DNA from: Mucilaginibacter sp. cycad4
GTDB lineage: Bacteria > Bacteroidota > Bacteroidia > Sphingobacteriales > Sphingobacteriaceae
Direction of reading: 5' to 3'
Length of the DNA stretch: 64,000 nt
Assembly (NCBI RefSeq): GCF_034263275.1
Contig: NZ_CP139559.1
Location: 124,001 to 188,000 of the forward strand
In this document: positions 48,801-57,448 of the stretch, one piece after another
Position numbering within the stretch: the first letter of the stretch is position 1
How the letters are laid out: each line of letters begins with the position of its first letter
Notes under the pieces: model-generated
The model's database searches: none
What the model was told of the DNA's origin: nothing
Seen by the model: only the letters and a program-made list of their open reading frames with translations
Program-made: the position numbers and the translations under genes

Positions 48801-49531
48801 TTATAAACCGTTACCTGCTTGTAGTTGTACTTATTTTTAGCAGCAATTTATTGTTTGCGCAACGTGTACCCGCATGGGGTGGAGGCGCCGATCAGCAGGA
48901 CCTGAGCTTTGGTTTCAGCTTCACTTATGTAAGCACCGATTTTAAAATTGTTAACCAGCCTAATTTTCGCAACGCGTTTTTAGATGAGAACGGTGTGCAG
49001 GTTAAAGGGCCGCTTAACAGCATCAGCTCAAAAAGTTCACCGGCTTTCGGAGTAGGTTTTTTGACCCGGTACAGGATCACCGAGCATCTTGAGGTACGCA
49101 CCACACCATCATTGATTTTTGCCGACAGGGCTTTGCATTATTCTTATGTCGATCCGTCGGAGGATGTGGATAAAAAAGTGCAGACTACTTCGGTAGATGT
49201 TCCACTGCAATTGAAATTAAAATCGGACAGGCTGGGCGATTTCAGGGCTTATGTTGTAGGCGGCCTGAAATACACTCAGGCCATAGGCTCTAAGAAAAAC
49301 GCAGATGCCAATCTCGACCTTTCGGAGAAGCTGGTTAAAAACGTAGGTGGATTTGCCTCGTATGAGGCGGGCGTGGGCTGTGATATCTATTTTGAATTTT
49401 TTAAGCTTTCGCCCGAGATTAAGATCTCCAATTCATTGGGCAATGTGCTGATGCGCGAGAATAATCCCTATTCGGCACCTCTTAGCAGGTTGGGCTTACG
49501 TACCATTATGTTTAGTTTGATTTTTGAGTAA
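48797..49531 (+). CDS. porT: PorT-family outer-membrane protein
   Basis: 244 aa. Signal peptide about residues 1-21 (RYLLVVVLIFSSNLLFAQ). Mature chain is a small eight-stranded barrel type: LSFGFSFTYVSTDFKIV, SSPAFGVGFLTRYRI, TSVDVPLQLKLKSDRLGDFR and GVGCDIYFEFFKLSPEIK. PorT (SprT) is required for type IX secretion. The ubiE-porT order supports it, as does a T9SS sorting tail at 26347. The family also includes general PorT-like barrels, so the role in secretion is likely but not proven. Confidence 0.85.
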   Translation: MIINRYLLVVVLIFSSNLLFAQRVPAWGGGADQQDLSFGFSFTYVSTDFKIVNQPNFRNAFLDENGVQVKGPLNSISSKSSPAFGVGFLTRYRITEHLEVRTTPSLIFADRALHYSYVDPSEDVDKKVQTTSVDVPLQLKLKSDRLGDFRAYVVGGLKYTQAIGSKKNADANLDLSEKLVKNVGGFASYEAGVGCDIYFEFFKLSPEIKISNSLGNVLMRENNPYSAPLSRLGLRTIMFSLIFE

Positions 49532-49876
49532 GGTCAATTTCACGCAAAGGCGCTAAGACGCAAAGTTTTCTTGACTTTCTTGCGCTCATCACTTCTTGCA
49601 TTCATTTAACGCAAACGGATGGTAAATCCACATTGTTGATGTATAGCGCATAGTTGACTCACCCGATCTGCGCTTCGCTGGATCACCCTCTCTCCGGCTC
49701 CGCCGTAAAGAGGGTACGGAAAATAAAAAAGAGAATCCCCTCTTTGCGAAGCAAGGGGTGACGAGCGCAGCGATGTCGGGGTGAGTAAAAACCCTCTTCC
49801 AAAAACAACCTTACCCACAACCGACAATATTTTAAACTAAAAAACATAATTTCGCTGTTTATAGTTATCAATACCT
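49532..49876. other. Intergenic region, 345 bp
   Basis: Contains CACGCAAAGGCGCTAAGACG (from 49541), a short motif dispersed in many bacterial genomes, and a second MITE-like copy at 49648-49787. No gene or promoter recognised. Confidence 0.6.
49648..49787. mobile_element. MITE-like element, AGTTGACTCACCC family, copy 2
   Basis: The left end begins GCATAGTTGACTCACCCGAT and the right end is GGGGTGAGT. The internal part shares long runs with 47843-47989, including ATCCCCTCTTTGCGAAGC and GACGAGCGCAGCGATGTCGG. Both copies have the same orientation. Confidence 0.65.
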
Positions 49877-50635
49877 ATGAGTAAGATCGCCTTAATTACA
49901 GGAGCTACCGCCGGCATAGGCGAGGCATGTGCACACGTTTTCGCCCGTGAGGGGTATAACCTGCTGTTGACCGGTCGCCGGTTGGAGAGGCTGGAAAAAC
50001 TGGCCAAACATCTGAACGATAAATATAATGTAGAGGTTGCGGTTTCATCATTTGATGTGCGCAACCGCAAGGATACCATTAGCAGCCTGGAGGCTTTGCC
50101 GGCCGAATGGAAAAAAGTAACCGTATTGGTTAACAACGCCGGTTTAAGCCAGGGGCTTGATCCCATTCAAAAAGGCAGCATCGATGATTGGGAAACCATG
50201 ATTGATACCAATGTTAAGGGCTTGCTGTATGTAAGCCGCGTGGTATCAAACTGGATGATAGAAAATGGTACGGGGCACATTATAAACCTTGGGTCGATTG
50301 CCGGGAAGGAAGTTTATGCCAACGGAAATGTATATTGCGCTACCAAGCATGCAGTTGATGCTTTAAATAAAGGTATGCGGATTGATCTTTTACCACATGG
50401 CATTAAGGTAACGGCGATACATCCGGGGGCTGTGGAAACTGAATTTTCGGAGGTGCGCTTTAAGGGCGATAAGGAAAGGGCCAAAAAGGTGTATGAAGGT
50501 TTTGAGCCATTGGCCGCCGAAGATGTGGCCGAAACCATCTGGTTCATTGCATCACGACCGGCGCACGTTAACATTAACGACCTCGTGATCATGCCTACAG
50601 CGCAAGCCAACGCAGGTACGATATTCAGGGGATAG
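49877..50635 (+). CDS. SDR-family NAD(P)-dependent oxidoreductase (YdfG-like)
   Basis: 252 aa. TGATAGIGEACAHVFAR (cofactor glycine motif), VNNAGLSQGL, Ser in LGSIAGKEV and Tyr-x3-Lys in VYCATKHAVD, and HPGAVETEFSEVRF. It resembles the YdfG group that oxidises serine, allo-threonine or 3-hydroxy acids with NADP. Substrate is inference. The gene lies between a MITE-like element and yqeY. Confidence 0.92.
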   Translation: MSKIALITGATAGIGEACAHVFAREGYNLLLTGRRLERLEKLAKHLNDKYNVEVAVSSFDVRNRKDTISSLEALPAEWKKVTVLVNNAGLSQGLDPIQKGSIDDWETMIDTNVKGLLYVSRVVSNWMIENGTGHIINLGSIAGKEVYANGNVYCATKHAVDALNKGMRIDLLPHGIKVTAIHPGAVETEFSEVRFKGDKERAKKVYEGFEPLAAEDVAETIWFIASRPAHVNINDLVIMPTAQANAGTIFRG

Positions 50636-50745
50636 TAGATGCGCAGATTTGCAATTTGATAATTTGTCAATTTGAAGATTTGAAAATGCGGACGTTAATA
50701 ATATGGACATTTGAAATTTGCACATCAAAATTCAATAATTCACTA

Positions 50746-50764
50746 AATCAATAATTCACTAATT
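50746..50764. repeat. 19-bp repeat AATCAATAATTCACTAATT before yqeY
   Basis: Exact second copy at 34330-34348 before the aminotransferase. Both lie just upstream of a start codon (6 and 21 nt). A neighbouring tandem copy with small changes starts at about 50731. Confidence 0.6.
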
Positions 50765-50770
50765 AAAGAC

Positions 50771-51220
50771 ATGTCATTAATTACACAAATAGACCAGGAC
50801 ATTAAACTGGCCATGCTTGCCAAGCAGGCAGATCGTTTACAGGGGTTACGTGCCATCAAATCGGCATTGCTTTTGGCAAAAACTGAAAAGGGCGCTGCCG
50901 ATGAACTAACCGAAGATGCAGAAATTAAAGTATTACAAAAGCTGGTGAAACAACGTAAGGAATCGGCCGATATTTACAAAGAACAAAACCGCGACGACCT
51001 GTACCAGGTTGAAATAGCCGAAATGCTGGTTATTGAAGAATACCTGCCGCAGCAAATGAGCAAGTTTGAAATTGAAGGCTACCTTGAAGAGCTCATTGGC
51101 AGGATAGGCGCTACATCCGTAAAAGATATGGGCCGTGTAATGGGTATGGCCAGTAAGGAGCTTGCAGGTAAGGCTGATGGTAAAACAATATCAGAGGTGG
51201 TTAAGCAGTTATTGGGTTAA
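50771..51220 (+). CDS. GatB/YqeY domain-containing protein
   Basis: 149 aa, all helical. Motifs: AMLAKQADRLQGLRAIKSA, LVKQRKESADIYKEQNRDDL, EEYLPQQMSKFEIEGYLEEL and GRVMGMASKELAGKADGKTI. YqeY proteins resemble the tRNA-binding tail of GatB and the activity is unknown. It is a single gene. Confidence 0.95.
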   Translation: MSLITQIDQDIKLAMLAKQADRLQGLRAIKSALLLAKTEKGAADELTEDAEIKVLQKLVKQRKESADIYKEQNRDDLYQVEIAEMLVIEEYLPQQMSKFEIEGYLEELIGRIGATSVKDMGRVMGMASKELAGKADGKTISEVVKQLLG

Positions 51221-51437
51221 GTTTTTACCATTTAATTAGTACAGCGCTTTTTTACGTAATGTTGTGTTAATGTTAACCTTATTTAATAAAAGCTTAACAT
51301 TACTACATTGATAAATAATTACTATACTTGCTAAATGTCGTTCGTAATAAACTAATTTTACAGCGGAATAACAGGAATTTGTACTGAAAGCGATTTTGGT
51401 ATACGATAATTTGAAAAATTAATTTTTAATATTTTAT

Positions 51438-52211
51438 ATGGAGTTCGTGCTTAAAGAGGAACACGGTTTTAGTTACATCGATGAGGGCGAAGGAGAGGTG
51501 CTGTTACTGCTGCATGGTTTAATGGGCGCGTTGAGCAATTGGGATGGTGTTATTGAAGAGTTTAAATCAAAGTACAGGGTTATTATCCCCATGCTGCCTG
51601 TTTATGACATGCCGCTGATCAGTACCGGGGTAAAAAGTTTGTCGAAGTTTGTACATAAGTTTATAAAGTTTAAAAAGCTTAGCAATATTACCTTACTGGG
51701 TAACTCGCTTGGCGGGCATGTAGCATTGGTTTATTTAACCACGCATCCCGAAAACATAAAGGCGCTTGTTTTAACCGGTAGTTCGGGTTTGTATGAAAAT
51801 GCTTTTGGCGGTTCATTCCCACGCAGGGAAAGTATTGATTTTGTACGCGAAAAAGTGCAGTTCACTTTTTATGACCCGGCTATAGCCACCGATGACCTGG
51901 TGCAGGATGTGTTTCAGACCATTAACGACAGGCACAAGGTGATCCGTTTGCTGGCAATGGCAAAATCGGCCATCAGGCATAATATGAAAAAAGATTTGCA
52001 TAAGATCACTATCCCGGTATCTTTGATATGGGGGCGTAATGACAAGATCACCCCGCCCGAGGTAGCTGTTGAATTTCATGAGCTGCTGCCCGATTCGGAA
52101 CTGCACTGGATTGATAAATGCGGCCATGCCCCTATGATGGAGCATCCTGAAGAATTTAATACTTTGCTTAAACAGTTTTTAGCTAAATTAGAAACCAAAG
52201 TAAATGCATAG
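51438..52211 (+). CDS. Alpha/beta-fold hydrolase
   Basis: 257 aa. Oxyanion motif LLLHGLMGALSNW, nucleophile elbow LLGNSLGGHVALV (Ser), catalytic Asp in IWGRNDKITPPEV and His in KCGHAPMMEHPEEF. It probably cleaves an ester or amide. The next gene (CBS protein) starts at the base after the stop, so they are co-translated. Confidence 0.93.
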   Translation: MEFVLKEEHGFSYIDEGEGEVLLLLHGLMGALSNWDGVIEEFKSKYRVIIPMLPVYDMPLISTGVKSLSKFVHKFIKFKKLSNITLLGNSLGGHVALVYLTTHPENIKALVLTGSSGLYENAFGGSFPRRESIDFVREKVQFTFYDPAIATDDLVQDVFQTINDRHKVIRLLAMAKSAIRHNMKKDLHKITIPVSLIWGRNDKITPPEVAVEFHELLPDSELHWIDKCGHAPMMEHPEEFNTLLKQFLAKLETKVNA

Positions 52212-52874
52212 ATGATAGCACTTGACCTGATAGCTGACTCGATACCGCCGGTACACACTTCTGATACCATTCAGAAAGTGCTTGACCGTATGGTTGAGTT
52301 TCGCCTCAGGCATTTGCCTATTGTAAATGAAGAGCAGTTTTTAGGCTTGCTTGCTGAGGATGACCTGATAGCCGAAAGTGATTACCAAACACCCATAGGG
52401 GCCCTGGCCCTTTCATTGGTTAATCCCTATGTACTGGAAGATCAGCATATTTATGATGTTATCCGCCTGTTTTATGAGCAGCAGCTTACCATTGTACCGG
52501 TGCTTGACGCCAAAAGCAATTATCTTGGCCTGATATCCATTAATGCAATTACAGAGTATTTCGCCAAAATAACTTCGGTATCACAGCCGGGAGGTATCAT
52601 CGTGCTTGAAATTGGTAACAAGAATAATTCGCTTGCGCACATGGCGCAGATAGTTGAGTCAGACAACGCGCAGATCCTGAGCTCCTATGTTCAGTCCTTT
52701 CCCGATTCAACCCGGATGGAAGTTACCCTTAAAATTAACAAACAGGATATCTCGGCCATAACTGCCAGCTTCCTTCGGTATGAGTATGATATCAAGGCTA
52801 CCTTTAATCATACCGATATCAACGATACCACCCGCGACAGGTACGATTCGCTTATGAACTACCTTAATTTGTAG
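52212..52874 (+). CDS. CBS-domain protein with C-terminal ACT-like region
   Basis: 220 aa. Two CBS repeats: residues about 4-60 (IQKVLDRMVEFRLRHLPIVN) and 70-125 (DVIRLFYEQQLTIVPVLDAK). The C-terminal ~85 residues (GGIIVLEIGNKNNSLAHMAQ, RMEVTLKINKQDISAITASF) look like an ACT fold. The layout resembles AcuB. It may sense adenine nucleotides. It probably forms a unit with the hydrolase upstream. Beyond the stop a palindromic region (52874-52945) separates it from the convergent LuxR gene. Confidence 0.88.
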   Translation: MIALDLIADSIPPVHTSDTIQKVLDRMVEFRLRHLPIVNEEQFLGLLAEDDLIAESDYQTPIGALALSLVNPYVLEDQHIYDVIRLFYEQQLTIVPVLDAKSNYLGLISINAITEYFAKITSVSQPGGIIVLEIGNKNNSLAHMAQIVESDNAQILSSYVQSFPDSTRMEVTLKINKQDISAITASFLRYEYDIKATFNHTDINDTTRDRYDSLMNYLNL

Positions 52875-52876
52875 TC

Positions 52877-52942
52877 TTAAGTCCGAAATCTTAAGTCGAT
52901 ATCATGGATTATCTCACCAAATATTGAGACTTAAACTTAAGA
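52877..52942. terminator. Palindromic region between the CBS and LuxR genes
   Basis: AGTCTTAAGT near 52874 and its inverted form ACTTAAGACT near 52935, with further ATCTTAAGTC and GACTTAAA arms inside. It can form a hairpin at both convergent 3' ends; the T-run is weak. Confidence 0.45.
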
Positions 52943-52950
52943 CTCATAAT

Positions 52951-53613
52951 TTAAACCAGATTATAGGCCTGCGCAAACCGCACGGCGTCATAATTATTTT
53001 TTAACCGCAGTTTATTCTTGATGTTTTTACGATGTGTTTCGGCTGTGGCCGGGGCAATGAATAGTTTTGCACTAATTTCTGCCGAGCTCATACCCATGGC
53101 AATGTATTTCAGGATCTCCTTTTCGCGCCGTGTAAGGGTTGAAAACAGCAGGTTGTTTTTCCGCAAAAACGACACATCATCCATAAGCCGGTTCACTTTT
53201 GTGGTAATATGATGAACAGGGTCAAGCATAGTGGCTAAAGTTAAGATGTGTGTGGCATCGCCGGCCTCATTGCGGGCAAAAATTTTGGTTGTGCTAACAA
53301 AAAGCTGCCATTCTGCTTGCTCTGACGAGCGGGCCTGTTGAAAGTAAGATACCTGTTCCTGGGTACGGCTTTTTATAAGGTGCAATATTTTAGGTACGTA
53401 CTCGTCGCTGTCTTCAGTGTTAAAATACTTTATATGATATGTTTCCGGGCCCATGGCCTTCAGTTCTTCAAGCGAGGTGCCTAGTATATTAAGGCCTACA
53501 TTGTTCATATATACAATCTGCAGGGTTTCAACCTCATGGATTATTAATGCAGAGGGAAGCTCATTGGCAATTGACTGTATATCCGATAGTTTTTGGGTAA
53601 AAGTTTTATCCAT
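52951..53613 (-). CDS. PAS-domain LuxR-type transcriptional regulator
   Basis: 220 aa from the ATG at 53613. A PAS-like fold covers about residues 15-130 (ALIIHEVETLQIVYMNNVGL with NILGTSLEELK). The C-terminal HTH (about 155-220) shows LTRREKEILKYIAMGMSSAE and TAETHRKNIKNKLRLKNN. There is no receiver domain, so the signal may act through the PAS part directly. Single gene. Targets not evident. Confidence 0.9.
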   Translation of the reverse strand: MDKTFTQKLSDIQSIANELPSALIIHEVETLQIVYMNNVGLNILGTSLEELKAMGPETYHIKYFNTEDSDEYVPKILHLIKSRTQEQVSYFQQARSSEQAEWQLFVSTTKIFARNEAGDATHILTLATMLDPVHHITTKVNRLMDDVSFLRKNNLLFSTLTRREKEILKYIAMGMSSAEISAKLFIAPATAETHRKNIKNKLRLKNNYDAVRFAQAYNLV

Positions 53614-53882
53614 CAATAAAATAACCGTTGTTTAAATATTGGTAAGGTAGGCCAAAATAGTTAAACTTAATTATTTTACTTTGAAGTTATTTATCTGTTA
53701 AAGCAATTAAAACGGCTTTATCAGGAAATATAAGCAAACAATTGTGCCTGATTTGCCATTATAAGAAAAATGTATCGTGACGGATGGGTACCGGTTGTGG
53801 TGTATAGTTTATACCGGTATTAATTATTTATGCCTTGCTGCATTAATGTACTTTCAAAGTTCGATATTCGCTTTTTTAAAAA

Positions 53883-54764
53883 ATGAAAATAGCAGTTTAC
53901 GGCAGGCCGTTTAATGAGCCATCTGTTTTACCTTTTATACAGCAGGTTTTTGATAGCCTTGCACAGCATGGTGTTGATATTTATGTACACCAGCAACTTC
54001 ACGAATATTTGCAGGATAAATTAACCACGGTGCAATATAAAGTGTTGCGCCCGGCCGAAACCTTAAAAGGTTTTATAGATATTTTTATAACGCTTGGAGG
54101 CGATGGTACCCTGCTTGATACAGTTACCTTGATTCGTGATTCGGGGATCCCGGTTATAGGGATCAACTTTGGTCGCCTGGGTTTTTTGGCCAGTGTTAAT
54201 AAAAGTGATATTACAGCAGCTATTCATGCCGTGGTGAACAGGCAGTTTACCTGCGATTGCCGCGAATTGCTTACCGTCGACTCGGACCCGAATGTTTTTG
54301 GCAGCAATAATTTTGCCCTTAATGATGTAACCATCCATAAGCGTGATGACGCCGCCATGATCATAACCCACGTATTTTTAAACGATGAGTTTTTAAATTC
54401 GTACTGGGGCGATGGCATTATCATCTCAACATCAACCGGCTCAACAGCTTATTCATTAAGCTGCGGAGGGCCTATTATTTTCCCGCAATCAAATAGTATA
54501 GTGGTAACCCCGGTATCGCCCCATAACCTTAACGTGCGGCCTATAGTGATCCCTGATACCAGCAAGCTTTGTTTTGAGGTTGAAAGCCGCAGCGCTAACT
54601 ATATCATCTCCTGCGATTCGAGGACAGAAGTTTTAGATCAAACAGTTAAGTTTCATGTGCAAAAAGCCAGTTTTCAGTTAAATTTAATTCGCCTTAGTAA
54701 TGAAAGCTATTTAACTACGTTAAGGAATAAACTGCTTTGGGGCCTTGATGCCCGTAATTACTAA
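53883..54764 (+). CDS. nadK: NAD kinase
   Basis: 293 aa. The GGDGTLLDT motif (from about residue 72), GINFGRLGFLASV, NDVTIHKRDDA and STSTGSTAYSLSCGGPI are family signatures. It phosphorylates NAD to NADP with ATP or polyphosphate. It is the first gene of a run with the DUF6089 protein (9 bp apart) that leads into uppS-bamA. Confidence 0.96.
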   Translation: MKIAVYGRPFNEPSVLPFIQQVFDSLAQHGVDIYVHQQLHEYLQDKLTTVQYKVLRPAETLKGFIDIFITLGGDGTLLDTVTLIRDSGIPVIGINFGRLGFLASVNKSDITAAIHAVVNRQFTCDCRELLTVDSDPNVFGSNNFALNDVTIHKRDDAAMIITHVFLNDEFLNSYWGDGIIISTSTGSTAYSLSCGGPIIFPQSNSIVVTPVSPHNLNVRPIVIPDTSKLCFEVESRSANYIISCDSRTEVLDQTVKFHVQKASFQLNLIRLSNESYLTTLRNKLLWGLDARNY

Positions 54765-54773
54765 ATTTGATTA

Positions 54774-55559
54774 ATGCCTAAATTTCTACTTCTTACCATA
54801 CTCTTGTTTTTAACTTATCAGCTGCGGGCCCAAACCTGGGAAATAGGCGGGTCGATAGGAGGCGCGGGATATATAGGTGATCTTAACCCTAATAACCCCG
54901 TTAAAGTAAGCGGCGTTTCAGCAGGTATCTTTGGCAAAAGAAATTTCGATGGCTATTTTTCGGCTAAGCTGAATATTGGTGTTGGCAATATAGCAGCTTA
55001 TGACAACCGGTCCGGCTATCAGCAGTTTCGTGATCGTAACCTCAATTTTAAAGACCAATTGCGGGAGGTTAGTCTTATCGGCGAGTTTAACTTTATGAAC
55101 TATATCCCCGATGCAGGGCGAAACAAATACACACCTTATATATTTACAGGCATTGGTGTTGCATCTTACGCGCCGCGCGCGCAGGATTTTAACGGGCGGG
55201 AGGTAGGCTTAAGGCCACAAAAAACCGAAGGTCAGCTTAAGCCTTACGGTAATAACACCGTCGTAATACCCTATGGTTTAGGTATCAAGTATAATTTATC
55301 GGGTAAGTTTACAGTTATGGCTGATATGGGCTACCGGTATGCATTTACAGATTACCTGGATGATGTAAGCGGTGTATATGCCGATAAAAGCAAAATGACC
55401 GGGACCGCAGCCCGGCTTTCTGACCGTTCGGGCGAAAAAACCGGCAATTATATTGGTACCATTGGTTCTCAGCGTGGCGATTTTAAATCGCATGATACCT
55501 ACTTCTTCCTCAACTTTACAATCTCATTTACTTTTGTAACTGCAAATTGCTACTTCTAA
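54774..55559 (+). CDS. DUF6089-family outer-membrane-type protein
   Basis: 261 aa. Signal peptide (about 1-19, LLLTILLFLTYQLRAQ). The mature chain starts WEIGGSIGGAGYIGDLNP and looks like a beta-barrel (FGKRNFDGYFSAKLNIGVGN, KYTPYIFTGIGVASYAP, FTVMADMGYRYAFTDYLDDV). I recall DUF6089 proteins in this gene neighbourhood of Bacteroidota (nadK, DUF6089, uppS, bamA). Role unknown, perhaps in envelope biogenesis. Confidence 0.75.
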   Translation: MPKFLLLTILLFLTYQLRAQTWEIGGSIGGAGYIGDLNPNNPVKVSGVSAGIFGKRNFDGYFSAKLNIGVGNIAAYDNRSGYQQFRDRNLNFKDQLREVSLIGEFNFMNYIPDAGRNKYTPYIFTGIGVASYAPRAQDFNGREVGLRPQKTEGQLKPYGNNTVVIPYGLGIKYNLSGKFTVMADMGYRYAFTDYLDDVSGVYADKSKMTGTAARLSDRSGEKTGNYIGTIGSQRGDFKSHDTYFFLNFTISFTFVTANCYF

Positions 55560-55627
55560 TTAGGTCGGGTCTGCACTAAGCGATGTACAAGTGTTGTGAA
55601 ATTATTATGTCTTTTTGGATAATAAGT

Positions 55628-55689
55628 CAATATTTAATTCGTTTTAAATTTAAAATACAATATTTAATTCTGTTTTTGTATTATATTTG
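55628..55689 (+). promoter_or_regulatory. Candidate exbD promoter with two 13-bp direct repeats
   Basis: Direct repeats CAATATTTAATTC at 55628-55640 and 55658-55670, start to start exactly 30 bp (about three helical turns). The -7 box TATATTTG lies at 55682-55689, 46 nt upstream of the ATG. The spacing suggests a regulator binding two sites on one face. Confidence 0.5.
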
Positions 55690-55735
55690 CTAATTTAGTA
55701 TTGCAATCAATTATTAACCTAAAATCTTTAAAGTC

Positions 55736-56263
55736 ATGGCCGAATTAAATTCATCTCCCCAAAACGGCGGCGGAAAGTACAAACGCAAAAAAATAAACGC
55801 CCGTGTTGATCTTACTGCAATGGTCGATCTGGCATTCCTGCTCATTACCTTTTTTATTATGACCACCACGCTGGCTAAACCAAAAGCGATGGATCTGTCT
55901 ATGCCTGATAAAAGCAAGCCGGATGGTGACATGCCTGTACCTGCGAGTCGTACCCTCACGCTTGTTTTAGGTAAAAATAATAAAGCTGTTTATTTCCTCG
56001 GCGAATTAAAGAACCCGGTTATATCGCCATCAGTTACTGATTTTAGTGCCAATGGCATTCGAAAGGCAATCATCGAAACCAATAAAATGGTACATGATAA
56101 CACCGGCAAAAGCATGATAGTATTGGTAAAACCAAGCGATAAATCGCAATACAGCAACTTAGTGAGTACGCTTGATGAGCTGGCAATTACCGGCATTCAG
56201 CAATATGCCATAGTTGATATTATGCCCGCCGATGTTGATGCGCTTAAACAAAAAGGGATATAA
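55736..56263 (+). CDS. ExbD/TolR-family biopolymer transport protein, no ExbB partner nearby
   Basis: 175 aa. A basic N-terminal tail (YKRKKINARVDLTAM) and one helix (VDLAFLLITFFIMTTTL, about residues 28-46), with the conserved membrane Asp in MVDLAF. The periplasmic domain shows the ExbD pattern (RTLTLVLGKNNKAVYFLG, STLDELAITGIQQYAIVDIM). ExbD uses the proton-motive force with ExbB and TonB. No exbB or tonB lies close by. The gene has its own promoter and terminator and sits between the DUF6089 protein and uppS. Confidence 0.88.
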   Translation: MAELNSSPQNGGGKYKRKKINARVDLTAMVDLAFLLITFFIMTTTLAKPKAMDLSMPDKSKPDGDMPVPASRTLTLVLGKNNKAVYFLGELKNPVISPSVTDFSANGIRKAIIETNKMVHDNTGKSMIVLVKPSDKSQYSNLVSTLDELAITGIQQYAIVDIMPADVDALKQKGI

Positions 56264-56307
56264 TAATGTAATGCAATTGTAAGCAAATTTACGGGCAGCT
56301 TTTCAGG

Positions 56308-56360
56308 GCCGGCAGCTTTCATTATCAGGCAGATAGTGGCTGCCGGCTTTTTATTTTTTT
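56308..56360 (+). terminator. Rho-independent terminator after exbD
   Basis: GCCGGCAGC at 56308-56316 pairs with GCTGCCGGC at 56339-56347 and is followed by TTTTTATTTTTTT. Confidence 0.85.
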
Positions 56361-56482
56361 GAGCATTAAGCTAAATATTATGAAAAATCATTGTTTTGAT
56401 AGCTGTTTAGGCAGTTTTAATATATTATTCGCAATAACATTTTCTTTTAGTGCGGGATACTAAAAAAATACAAAGTAAGTTT

Positions 56483-56490
56483 TACCTTTG
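56483..56490 (+). promoter_or_regulatory. Candidate -7 box for the uppS-bamA-skp operon
   Basis: TACCTTTG matches TAnnTTTG; the uppS ATG is 154 nt downstream. No TTG at the -33 position. Confidence 0.4.
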
Positions 56491-56634
56491 TACCCTGAAA
56501 AATCCGTCAATTTGCGTGGCAAAAATGGCAGATGCGGGTAATTAATAATTGATTTGTCTAACAACCGAATATAGCAGACCATACTATTGATGGAAAATTT
56601 TACACAAGTGTGTTTGTACAGGGTGGCTTTTGAT

Positions 56635-56647
56635 AAGGAGTAATATG
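56635..56647 (+). promoter_or_regulatory. Shine-Dalgarno-like AAGGAG before uppS
   Basis: AAGGAG at 56635-56640, four bases before the ATG at 56645. Strong SD sites are rare here, and it decides the start: a TTG 15 bp upstream would otherwise extend the frame. Confidence 0.6.
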
Positions 56648-57385
56648 GATTATTTGGATCAGATTGATTTGTCGAGACTACCGCAGCATGTGGCTATTAT
56701 TATGGATGGCAACGGGCGCTGGGCAAAAGGCAAAGGCAAATTAAGAATATTTGGCCATCACAACGGTGTAACATCTGTTAGGGATGTTGTTGAAGGGGCC
56801 GATAAATTAGGTATAAAATATATCACCTTATATACATTTTCGTCCGAAAACTGGAACCGCCCCAAGCTGGAGGTTATGGCTATTATGGAGTTAATGGTAA
56901 CCACTATTCATAAAGAGGTTCCCGGCTTTATGAAAAACAACATCAGGCTTAATGCCATCGGCGATCTGGACACGCTGCCCGAAAAATGCCTCCGCGAACT
57001 TAATAACGCTATTGAAACAACAGCCGGCAATACCGGTGTTGTGCTTACGCTGGCCTTGAGCTATAGTTCGCGCCGTGAAATTGTAAGGGCCGCAAAAAAT
57101 ATCGCCATAAAAGTAAAAAATGGCGAGTTGAATGCAGAAGATATTAATGAAGATGTTTTTGAACAAAACCTTTTTACAGGCGATATGCCAAACCCCGAGC
57201 TGCTGATCAGGACCAGCGGTGAATACCGTATAAGTAATTATTTATTATGGCAAATTGCTTACGCCGAGTTGTATTTTACAACCAAATTATGGCCCGATTT
57301 CAGGAAAGAAGACCTGTATGAAGCAGTGATTGATTTCCAGAAACGTGAGCGCCGTTTTGGCCTAACAAGTGAGCAGGTGAACTAA
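56645..57385 (+). CDS. uppS: Isoprenyl transferase (undecaprenyl diphosphate synthase)
   Basis: 246 aa. QHVAIIMDGNGRWAKGKGK with the catalytic Asp21, then GHHNGVTSVRDVVEGADKLG, YTLYTFSSENWNRP-type segment, NPELLIRTSGEYRISNYLLW and FTTKLWPDFRKEDLYEAV. All cis-prenyltransferase regions are intact. It makes undecaprenyl diphosphate for cell-wall and polysaccharide synthesis. The 63-bp gap to bamA is AT-rich, so they form one operon. Confidence 0.96.
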   Translation: MDYLDQIDLSRLPQHVAIIMDGNGRWAKGKGKLRIFGHHNGVTSVRDVVEGADKLGIKYITLYTFSSENWNRPKLEVMAIMELMVTTIHKEVPGFMKNNIRLNAIGDLDTLPEKCLRELNNAIETTAGNTGVVLTLALSYSSRREIVRAAKNIAIKVKNGELNAEDINEDVFEQNLFTGDMPNPELLIRTSGEYRISNYLLWQIAYAELYFTTKLWPDFRKEDLYEAVIDFQKRERRFGLTSEQVN

Positions 57386-57448
57386 ATTTTTACTTTTAAC
57401 AAATTTTAACAACTGTATAAATTATTTTTAGCCCACTAAAATATTCGA

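Larger units (their letters stand above)
56264..56644. other. Intergenic region between exbD and uppS, 381 bp
   Basis: Holds the exbD terminator (56308-56360), a -7 box TACCTTTG at 56483-56490 and then a leader of about 155 nt before the uppS ATG. The leader ends with AAGGAG four bases before the ATG. I see no gene. Confidence 0.6.
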
